64,000 nt of DNA, taken from positions 190,346,962 to 190,410,961 of the forward strand of contig OY986438.1 in NCBI GenBank assembly GCA_963920525.1, written 5' to 3'. The notes beneath the pieces were generated by a model. That model saw nothing but the letters and a program-made list of their open reading frames with translations. It made no database searches and was not told the DNA's origin. Origin of the DNA: Dichetophora obliterata (lineage: Eukaryota; Arthropoda; Insecta; Diptera; Sciomyzidae). A program made the translations under genes and the position numbers. Of the stretch, positions 22,901 to 34,900 are shown in pieces; within the stretch, counting starts at the first letter, position 1; every line of letters begins with the position of its first letter.

Positions 22901-25900
22901 AAAATCGCATATGTTATGTGTTTTTTGATATTTTTTATAGTATTTAGATTTCAAGTTTCTCATTTTTCTTAATTCATTTGTGTACCATACCGGACCCGAT
23001 GTCAAAGAGGCTTTCCTTTGCGGAACAGCCTTAAGAAAACAATCATTGAGCGTTCTGTTAAACGCATATACCGCATCATCAAGACTCTGAGAAGATAAAC
23101 TTTTTGTATTAATATTTAGAATAGAATTCCAGTTTATATTAGACAAGGTATTCTTCAAAATCACGTAGTTTGTTTTTTTGAAGTTAAACTCAATAGGCGG
23201 TTGAGAATCATAGTACTGCACAGATGGTTTTGGAAAATTTAAAATAATTTCTAATGTTGGATGATGAGAATCTTCGGGTGTAACCAGAGGATCTGATTTA
23301 GACACAGAAGCGATATTGCTGTCATCAAAAAACACCAGATCGAGCAAACGATTATTTTTGTTACAGATGCAGTTAAGTTGGAACAGGCCTTGGATTGAGA
23401 GCTCGTTTAAAAAATAATTATCGGATGAACATTCAGACGAAGGTAAAAATATTCCAGGCATTTCAGAACAGCAGTTCCAAGAAACGTTTGGCAGGTTAAA
23501 ATCTCCAGTTATTAAAATATGATCATTAGATTGCAGTTTTGAGCAAACTTTACTAATAGAAGCCAAATGTTTGCTATAAACTTCTAAGGTAGAAAGGGGA
23601 GGAATATATGAGCATGTAATAAAAAGGCTCAAGGAACCAAACTTAACATGAACACAACAGAATTCAATGTCCAAGGATTCTGGAATTAATAATTCTTCAG
23701 AGAAATGTGTCGCTTTGACTGCAATCAACACACCCCCGCCTTTAGAGCAAATACCAGGAATGGAGTTTCTATCTTTGCGATATATGTTAAATTTGTTGCA
23801 CAGAATTTCAGTATTTAGAGTGTTAGGTTTCAGCCAAGTCTCGCTAAAAGCAATTATATTAAAGTGTAGGTTGTGACTCAAAATTAATATATTATTTAGT
23901 TTTGTGTTCATGCCACGAACGTTTTGGTAAAGGATAAGGAACTGAAAGCAACAATCTAGTTTTTTTGATTCTTGTTAAAAACCGGAAAAGTAGCCAAGGA
24001 AGTTGTAGGCCGAGGTCTAGAAATAAATTCATGCACCATCGTATTGTCAGGCCAAAACTTTTGATCCAATACCTTGTGAAAAAGATCACCAGGCAAAGAT
24101 ATTTTAAAAGAGGACGTAATACGCTCGTATGAAAAATTGAATTTGTAAACGGAGATATTTTTATTTACAACATTCAGCTTAGAGTTTATATAGAATAACA
24201 CGTCTTCACTGGAAGTATCAGCTGCAAAACGAGAAACAAATATAGATTTTGCAGGCTCAATAATCACAAGTTCTTTATGAACAGGGGCTTTGATACTGCT
24301 ATTCGATATTTGTTTCGGTATCGCTCCTGTAGAAACCGAAGTAATTTGGGAAGGTGCAGGGACCACATTTGAGGCAATACAAGTTTCAGCATAAGTTTTT
24401 TGTGTGCCAGAAACGCGAGGAGAATCAGCATTTTCCTCTATGATTGGTATTGCTTCAACAGAAGGAGAAATCTGATCAGCTGACGCAGCGACCTTAGTTG
24501 GCGCGATATTATCTGTCATTTGATCAGTATTGAAAGCTCCAATTGATTGATCTTCAAGCTGTATTATCACATTAGGGAAAACAGTTACAGTAGAAGGTAG
24601 AACAGAATTATTATTTTGCGATGGCACGGCTATATCAGTAGTTTTAGCTGAACTACGAAGATTTTTGTTTGAACGTTTACGTTTTGGAGAATTGTAAGCT
24701 TCATCCATAATTTTAAACTTTTTAAACAAATCTTCGTACTCACTCAGTCTATCTTGTGCTACCTTTAGATCCTTAGCCACCTCCAAAAAACCTTTCCGAG
24801 ATTGTCTAATAAGTTTAAAGATCTCAACGTTTGTAAACCTGCAATCTTCACATGACCAACGAAGACCCTTACTTTCGTTGAGTGCATCGAAGATCCTCGC
24901 AGTCAACGCTACACACTTGATATGAAAAAATGAATCACACAACCAGCAAGTAACCAGCCGGTCTGATTCACCTTTTACAGCGCAGTTTCGGAAATTGCAG
25001 ATCATTTTCAGTTTAATAGAAAGTTTGCAATATAGATGAAAGTATAAGGAGAAAAATGAACTTAAATGCTTTTAATGAAAAACAAAAACTGTAGAAACTT
25101 TGCAGCCCTGATTTTGTAGAACCAACGAATTGAAAAGTTTTATAAGCACTAGAGTTTTTGCAGTAGCGTGAAAACAGCTGTAAAAGTAAATACAATAATT
25201 TGCTCTATAGAAACCTGTTTGCGCTAAAAACAAAACAGGAAGAAGGAAAGAAGCAAATTATAAACAAATATACATATATATATTTATATTGAAAATTAAA
25301 TTAAATATCATGTATTTTAAAAGGATAAAATCCACGTTATCACGCTTCCAGATGTATGTGCAAGTTGATCAAAGCTATTTATTTCTATTTATATTTATTA
25401 ATTTAGAACTTTTGGCTAAATATAACAATAAAAGTTAGAGCTCGCAAAAACACGTCTGAACGGTAAGAAGAGAACGAATGTATAATGAACGAAATACCGT
25501 CATCTCCAATAGCGTTTGATTTTATTTTCATTAAAGAATTAAGAACATCAGTTTCAGTAGCATGCTTTAAAGAAAATTTGTCTTCATCACGAAATTGATG
25601 ATCAACGCATTGATAATTATTATTCGAGGCTATGATATTCGATAGAAAGAAATTATTTAACTGATTAGGATTGATAACACACTTCAGATCAGATTTACCG
25701 CACACGCCGAGACTACGTATATTTTTCCATAAATCCTTGGATGGCAGGTTAGAATTCAATTTACGTTAGAAAAATATTTTCTTAGAATGTCTGTTTGCTG
25801 ATACAGCTTCATTGCGGGCACGCTTAAAATGCTCCCAATTTTCAGCATTATGGTGCTTTTTCCATTTATTATACAATCTATTCCTTTTTTATGGCTAAAC

Positions 25901-28900
25901 TAACAAATGACGTGAACCAAGGACTAGACTTATTTTTGATTACTGAAGTACGAAGAGGAACGAAATTTTCAAAAGCACAGCAGACATGAGAAACAAGAAT
26001 ATTTAATTTATCATCCACATTCTCACAGAACCAACAATCATTCCAACAGATATGAGACAAACTATCATACAACATTGAGTAATCAATAGAATTGTAGTCA
26101 CGGTAAGAAATAGTCATTGGGACATTATTACGACAAGCATTAGAATTAATAGTACAAAAAAGTAGATCATGGTCAGAGATAAACGAAATTTGGTCAAAGA
26201 GTAGAAGCAAGGTCTCATCAGAAAGTATAAAAACATCGATTAGACTAGGGGTTGCATTAGGAGCAAAACGAGTCGGAAGAGAGGAGTTAATTATTGTCAT
26301 TCCAGCCGCATTGACTTTGTCATAAAAACTATCAGATACATTATCCTTGTTGAGCAAGTTCACATTAAAATCACCACACATGGAATAACAGTCAAAGTCA
26401 GTCACACGATTACAAAGATCAACGAAAAAAGGTTCAACACTATAACTTCTGTTAGGATTGTAGACGCAAGAGACAAAAATTTTAAAATTGGCATCAAAAA
26501 TTTCTACATTTATAAATTCAACCTCAGACTCCCAGGACTTGTTAATCTACCAGCTCTGTCATTTCTAAACAGAGTATAATTAGGGATATTATAGTAAGCG
26601 TTGGGAATATCGGAAATAAACCATGTCTCGGAGACACAAATAACGTCCACATTTGAATTTTCAAAAACGGTTCTTACATAATCAAGTTTTGACTCGTTTA
26701 AACTTCTAGCATTAAAATGGACTATAGATAAACCATCACGCTTTACACAAAATATCTATTAACAGTTTACAATTAACATCAATACCATAAGAAGCACTAG
26801 AATTCATAGGAACAACTGACAACATAGTCAGACTAATAGCAAAAATCTTTTATAATAGTCAACATATAAATTTTTTTTCAACGTCAAAATTTTTTCTATG
26901 TTTTAAGTTAATTTTTTTTATGTTTTAATTCCAACAACTGTTTCTATTTCTTCCAACAAATGTATGGATTAATGCTACTGTGTGGCACCACAAAACCTAA
27001 AACATGAAAAAATTTCTGACGTATACATGAAAAACGACGCTAAACGTGTATTTTTTCCGCCTTTCCAAAAAGGTACATTTCGTTCATAAGACAATGTGTG
27101 TAACGCAGTGCTATTTTTATTGCTTAGCACATATTAAGAGCACATAGTACTCTGCAGAAATTCTTGTTCTCACTCTCAATTTATTATTTAGTAAATAAAA
27201 TAATGTTCCTTAGAAAAATTTACTACCTCACACAAATAATTATATGTGCACCATTGGTGAAAATATTTTTGCGTTAAAATAAAAATGATTCGAAAATCTG
27301 CTTTTGCAGTTATATTATTTATGACAATAGTAACATAACATAACAAAGACTTTATTCAATTGTCCAGTAAATTAAAAAAAAAATTAACATAAAATATTTC
27401 TTCATAGTAAGTAATTATATGTGCACAACTTAAGTTTATGTGCTTTTTTATTTATTTTCGAGCTTATTTATAAAAAATATTAAATTAAATTTCATATAAG
27501 TAATTAATATGCTTTCTTTTTTTTTAAATAACTTGGCTCAGCCGGAATTACATAGAATTAATCAAGGATTTTAAGGTGGATGGGCTGATATTCTGCCATT
27601 CTTGCTCTATTGCTATTTTTAACTCCCTAGCTGTCTCAAATCGCCTTCCATTCTTATATACTTTTCCATGTCTGGACTTATTGCTGGCCATTGCAGTAAT
27701 GGTATATTTCTGGCTGTAAAAAACTCTTTTGTACGCTTTGCACAGTGTAGTGGCGCATTATCCTGCTGATAAGTCCAATTATCGCCATAAAGTTGGCCGG
27801 CAAATTCTATAAGTTCATTGTCCAATAAACTCACGTACATTTCAGCATTCATTTTTGTTGATATGAAACACACTGGAGTCTTTCCTTCATAGCAAAACGC
27901 AGCCCAGATCATCACCGATCCTCCCCCATGGACACGCAAGTAGCAGGTGCGCCGCAACTGATCTTTATGCCGCCAATACTTCTTGTAACAATCAGGCCCA
28001 TCTAAATTTAATTTTTTTTTTTCGTCACTAAAGATGACGTTACGCCATTACTCATCCCAAAATTGGTACTTGGTAGCGAAGGCCAAACGTGCGTTAATAT
28101 GTCGAAGCAAAAGGTTAGGTTGTCGCGTCATGGAAGTATGTGTAACTTTAGGATTTTCATGTAAAATTTGAACTATTCTATTTCTTGTTATTTTAAGATC
28201 CATTTGACTTTTGATTTGTCCGCCACTCATTCCTTCGACTACTGCAAGATGCTGAATCCTCCGTTTTCACCGAGCGTCGATGTTGGTTTTCCTACCACTC
28301 CGTCTAGCTGTGCCATAATCACTAGGATATTTTAAAAAATTTGTTATTGTGTTCCTGTGGCGATGAAGCCTTTTGGCTATTTTTTTTATTTGAACTCCAT
28401 TTTCGCTCATTCCCAGAATTATTCCCTGGTCTTGTTTAGAAAGGTTCGTTCCGCGAGGCATTTTCAATATCTAACACGTAAAAATTAGCTTAACTTTATT
28501 GCTTATGAAAGAAAAAAGTCTTACTTTGTATTTCGTAACAATTATTTCCAATGCGAGCACTTGAAGCTATCAATTAAGCAACCATACACCAACTAAATGC
28601 GTTATGCACATATAATTCTTTACTTCTGATCATTCAATGAACCGGCACATTTTTCATGTAACGGTACGTTAAATAGAATACGAACTGCATGCCGAAATTT
28701 GGTAAACAATAAAAACAAATAACAAATAACAAAAATAAACTGCATACATAAAAATACTGTACTATTCCAGATGGGGAAGAAATGCAAGCAAATATTTATG
28801 CACATATAATTATTTGTATGAGTATAAGTATATAAGTATCTTTGGACAATATTTATTTAAAATAGTTAACTACTGCATTATTCTGTATCACGAAGAAGCA

Positions 28901-31900
28901 CACCAACGATGAGAAAGACACGAGAAGCAACACAACTTTGTATGGAAGAAAGTATTGCTTCTCGTGTCTTTCTCATCGTTGGTGTGCTTCTTCGTGATAC
29001 AGAATAATGCAGTTAATTTAATAACGCCCTAAACCTATGCTGTATTTTTTATCACGATAATGCACACCACCGACAAACACGACATGAGAACCCAATGTGC
29101 ACAAAAACGTATGCAGATCCGTTTCGAACTCGTTACAAGTCCGTAACATCATCGTCCTCCTTCAAACCGAATAGAAGTACACTTCAAAATTTTTAAATAA
29201 ATATAATGATTGAACAAGTTATATGTGACTTAGGATGCCCGTACACAAGATATTTTCTAATTTTTTACTCAGGTACATTTCAAATACTCAAAAGATTAGA
29301 CCGACAGGTAAAAGACGTGGTGAAGAAGTTCTTTACCTATGCGCATAATCGCTAATAATAAAAAAAGACGAAAACTAATGAATAAAAACTAATTAAAATT
29401 AATTTTCATTTTATTAATAAAAACAAAAATAGTAACAAAACAATTTTAAAAAATATTTTGAATCAAGCATAAGCCTTATTGAAATAAATGTTGCTGGCTT
29501 TTTTGGTCTGTGGTGAAATGCAAATAAAAAACTTTATTTCATCTTTTCCCGACGTTTCGGTCGTTATTTTCTACCTTCTTCAGGGTTTATTGAATCTTAA
29601 CAAAAGAAATTTTTTTATTAATTTATATATAAAATAACAAACTTTACATGACATTTCTCTAATTAATAAACTTACTGTAGCTTTCGAATTTGCATTGCAC
29701 AATTATTGCAACGGCCCGAAAATACAAAACGTTTATTATTTAAAAAAATAAATAATTAAATAAATTGTATTACACACACGAACAGACAATTGTAAAATGA
29801 ATAATAAATAGTATAATAAACTTAACAAGTATAGAAAGTATCATAGACATAATTTAAATTGCCATGTTGATTGATGTTGTCCTTATTTTCCTTATTGTTC
29901 ATTTTTATTGCAATTTTGTGTTGAATTCATAAGCTTTCCAACGTGTATCGTGTATTCCCTTTCTTCTCCTTGTCTAATATTTTTGTGTTGTCAAAGTCAG
30001 CTGTGCGCTGCTGTTCTAAAATATGCTGCGACGAAGCCGTCAATAGTTTGTTATTTTTGATGTCTGCTTTATGTTCTTTCATCCGTGTTCCTAGCGCTCG
30101 TTTTATTGTTCCTATGTAAACCTTATTGTTCCACTTCGAAACCGAACTATTTCAAAAAATGAGTCCGTTGCGAATTCGCATTATTTAAATGAAGTCTGAA
30201 ATGGATTAGTGTATGGAATATATGAAGCAATATAATTTTGTTGATCTAGTACGTATAAACGATCCTGCATTTTAATCCTCCGATGCCTGAGAAGATCCCC
30301 TGGGACCTATGAAGTTTTCAACGTAGAAGCATTTCAATAAGATTCGACCGAAAAGCCACAGACTTCAGAAAATCGAAAATGGAAAGGTCCATAGGGACCT
30401 TGTATGGGCTTTCATACAATATGCTCATAATTTTTGTTTTTGCTGGAATTATTTTATTATTTACTAGCTGATATACCCGGTGTTACTCGAGAGTCACTTA
30501 TATAAACATTTTAACATACACTTCTCTATTGAATGTTTTTTTAAAATCGGGAATAATGAAAACAATTGTTGAATTTTATTTGAATTTTATTTTATTAAAT
30601 TGTATTTATCTACCGTTAAAAAGGTAATTGAATGAACATTCATCCAAAAAAGTTTAGGAAAATTTTTGCTGTTGGTGGTTCCATCTCTTGCGGTGAGCTA
30701 ATTGAATTCAAAGAAGGGGTACGAAAAACATATTTTAAAAATTAAAAAGAATTTTTATATTTACTTAATCTTAAAGCAAGCACAATTACCTTTTCAACAA
30801 AATAAAAACTATGGTGGGACTCAATGCGTCCTTGAGATATGGACATTTTAACGTCTAAACAAAGATTTATATTAAAAAACTTATTGAACTTTTTAACAAA
30901 AAAAATTTAATGAAATATATTAAAAACAGCGGAGTTATTGGCATTAAAAGTAAAAACTTTGGTTTTCATATAATTTTTTTTTTCATTATTAGCTATCAAT
31001 GTTTTATGAAAATTCGTTGTACTAAAAATGATTGTACCTACTAAAATGTATATTAGCTGCGTTTTTTCATTGGAGATCAGGATCCATTCATTGCTTTTGC
31101 AAGCAAAGCAAAAACAACAAAAAGTCCAGCAAGTGAGCTGGACATTTAAATTGATCCAATGCTATGTTTTTAAGTTTTCACGACGCTAGATGACGCTGCG
31201 ACTGAAAAACCTGGCAGTACTGCACTATTTTCCTTTTTAAAAGTTTGGTAGCAATAGCATTTTCGCAAAATATTTCGCAAAACTTATCTGCTATCTGCAT
31301 AAGAACATCAGATATTCTTCTGTAAGCAGAAAATAGCGCCACCTGTCTATAATCCCAAACGTGTGGGGTTAAATTTGAAGAAGCTTTTGAAAAAACATTA
31401 TTCAGCTTTTCACTGCAAGGTGTATGAATAGATTGTACCTACAAATCTTACAAATGTGGCGCCATCTATCTGTGAATTTAACGCATATATCAAAACTAAT
31501 GAAATAATTGTGCTAACCAGATGCACATATGTTTAATTATATCGCCATACAGCTGAAACTGATTACATGAAAATATTAACTTTTACAGCATTCTTATTCA
31601 CGGTCATTTTTTCGATAAAATATTGATATATATATACAACATTTAAAGTACCATTGATAAAGAACTAAGAGACAACGGTGACATAATAGTGAGAACAAAT
31701 AGAGCCATTGCAACAAAATATATTTAACAGGAGGGGGTGGGAAGGCAAAAAAATAAGTAGATCATTTAAAGAAGATTTTATATAATCCAAAATGTTCGTA
31801 ATTATTTTAGACACACAACTGCATTCTTAGAGATAAATGGGGACGTTCAAACTATGTAGAGAATTTTAACACAAAACTAAGTTTTATTAATAGTCTGGTA

Positions 31901-34900
31901 TGAAAAAATAGATTTTTACCCATAACTTTTGATTGGAAAGAGATATTGGGGTAATTTTTTCACATAAATTATTTTTGAGACTTGACTTTTTTGCAAAAAA
32001 TATAAAAACAACATTTTGGAAAAAATTAATTTCGCGAAAAAAATCAAAGGGTACCCACCCCTCGTTGTTTTGATGACAAAAACAGTAAAATAATTTTTGC
32101 GCTTAGCTGGAAGAATTTTTGCAAATAAATGCTATGTCATATGAAAGATAGTCAGATTTGCTGTTTTTAATTGATTTCATTTTTACAACAACAATTTTTG
32201 AGTCATTTTTTGAGTAATAAGTCAATATTTTAGACCTTTTTTGGCATACTCATAAAACATATATACACTGACTTAACGATACAGTTCACTTTTGAACAAA
32301 AAAAGTTTGAATGAAATATATTAATGGACAGCGGAGACATTTGCATCGAAAGACCAAACTTTGATTTTCATGTCGTTTTTTTCTCATTCTTAGGTAACGA
32401 TGTTTTATGGAAAAGTCGTTGTACTGAAAATTTCTCCAATTTTGTGATTTTGATGTCAAAATAACAAAAAATTTTTAAAATTGAAAATACAAATATCTCC
32501 GATGGTGAAAAGTTTTATAATAACTAAAATTACCGTTAGTTGAAAAATTTCAGAGGGGGCGTGGCAAAAACTAAGTATGTAACATTTTAAGTTGGGATGA
32601 ACTTAATATGTGTACCTAGTTTGAGCAAAATCCGTTCAGCCGTTTAGATTTGTATAAAGGCCAAACAAACAAACAGAAAATGAGTTTTATTATTATAGAT
32701 TTGTGTTTTATAGCTATATGTGTTGAATAAGTGATAGCTTTATTCTCTAATTCATCTGCTCAAATATATAACGACGACCAAAAGTCTAAATTTTTCGCCA
32801 TCATCCGAGAAATTAAATCTTTTAAAAACTATCAGCTTTACTCACCCATTTTTCAAACTAAGCTGGACAGCCAAGCAAATAAAACAAATTAAGCTGGACA
32901 GGGAACAAATTAATTTAAGTGGAATACACAGGCAAATTCAGATAGAAATAAAATTAAGCTAAAACTCAAGATGTTTAAGAAATTCACAACATAAATGGTT
33001 GACTTTGTGACGAAATTACAACTTCTGCATAAAAATGTTGTCAACCTCATTTTCCCCGTTTTTAAGAGTGGTATTCCCGTTTTCATTTTGGGGTTGAAAA
33101 TTCCCGCAAAATGGGAAAAATTCTCTTTTCTGGCAACACTGCCTATACGACAAGCTCACTAGCTGTACGATCTGCAGTACAACTAGCGCAGATTGTACAA
33201 TAAATTTGATATTTAGTGGGCTGCATAACGATAAAAAAAATGTAGGTGGAGCTAGTTCACAAAACCAACAGAAGAAATAAATTACAAAACAAAAATTCTC
33301 TAGAGAAGACATTTTTCCTAGGACAATATCCCGCTAAAGTGGAAAAATTTTTAAAGACGTTTTGAAGACGTTATCGAAAAAAAACATGATGGTAATTTTT
33401 AATGATTCAAAATAAAATGTTTAGAAATACTGAAAAAAAATTTAAAAAATTTTGAAAATAAAGCTCAAATAATACTTATATTGATGACAAAAAATTAAAT
33501 TTGTATGAAATTCATAAATTAAAATGAAATTTTTCGATTATCTATCTAATCCAAAACTCTTAAAATCAGTACACATGAGAGTTTGATGATTAATATCTCT
33601 TGAAAGCTTAATTTAATCACCTAAACATAGATCCTATTTTTATAGAACAGTTTATTTCCTACAAAAATTTGTATTACACATTTGATAAAAGTCATTTATT
33701 GTCAAGTTATAAAATTCATATGTCTTAAAATAATCAAACTTAGATCTTGAATATCATTCAAATTGTGAGGTTTACGAAAAAAATATGGGATGCCTTTTTT
33801 GTACAGCAATTAATTTCCTACAAAATTCTTGGAATACATTTTTCTGTACAATCAATTAATGATGAGGTATGAATTTTTTCTATTGGACTGAAAAAAAGCG
33901 ATGTGGAGCATCTTTCTATCAAAATTAAGAGCTCATATTTGGTACGAATTTTTTTAAGGTGTCCAGCAACCCATTTTTGCGTGTCACTTTTTAAAAAATA
34001 ATTGATTTTTTTTAACTGCCCTCTTATACATAATATTGCAAAAATTATTCATTTGGATTAAGCAAATATTTCTCAATCCCAGAAATTCTCAGAAAGCAAA
34101 TTCCTTAAACAGATCGAATTATTATCGTTTTCAGCAAGTTGTTTACTTGGATCAGGCATATGCTGCTCATAATAAGAAAATTAAGTTTCTAATATCAAGC
34201 AAAACATTTCAGTTTGCCATTGCAAGATTTTTTACTTGAATCAAATAAATTGTTCTCAACTCAAGGAAAATACATTTCAAGCAATCAAGCAAATTATTCT
34301 AGTTTTCAGTGTATTTTTTACTTGAATCAAGCAAATTGTTCTCCTCAATTCAAGAAAAATAACTTTCTCACAACAATTAAATCATTCTAGTTCTCGGCAA
34401 ATTGTTAACTTGAATCAAGCAAATGTTTCTCACTTCAAGCAAATAGTAGACTTGAATCTAGAAAAAATATTCTTGAGTTGTGAGCAAATATGTCTTGAAT
34501 AAAAAATGTTTGTCTTAATATAATGTGTTTTAAATTTGCTAAATTCTAGCAAAATAATGCTTGAATTGAGAAATTTACGCTTGAGTGTAAACTGATATGC
34601 TTGATTTCTTTCTTTCACCAACTAGATTTCACCATAACATGGGCTGCCGGTTATTGAAGTATTTATAGCAATAAAAAGGTGGGTGAACTGGATAGACTGA
34701 GTTCTTTCCTTGCAGTTTTAAGAGTAGAACCATTCGCAGTTCCATCCACTGAATACAATGACATAAAATAATGAATACATTCACTTATTTTACTCTGTTT
34801 GGTCGAGATGCAAAAGATTACCTTTTTCCAACATCAAAAAAGTGTTCCCAACATACAACCTTTGAAGAATTCAAGCGATGCTATCAAGATGCTAAACTGA

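Larger units (their letters stand above)
20281..25400 (-). mobile_element. LINE family B, two intact ORFs, inserted in LINE A
   Basis: A CR1/Jockey-group non-LTR element on the minus strand, splitting LINE A between its endonuclease and RT. It has a 5' leader (about 25006-25400), ORF1, ORF2 and a 3' untranslated region. The 3' end appears to be the AATAAATAAATAAAT tail at 20279-20294. The edges are estimated from where LINE A homology stops; an exact target duplication could not be fixed because both junctions are ATTTATTT-rich. Both ORFs are uninterrupted, so this may be a young or active copy. Confidence 0.82.
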
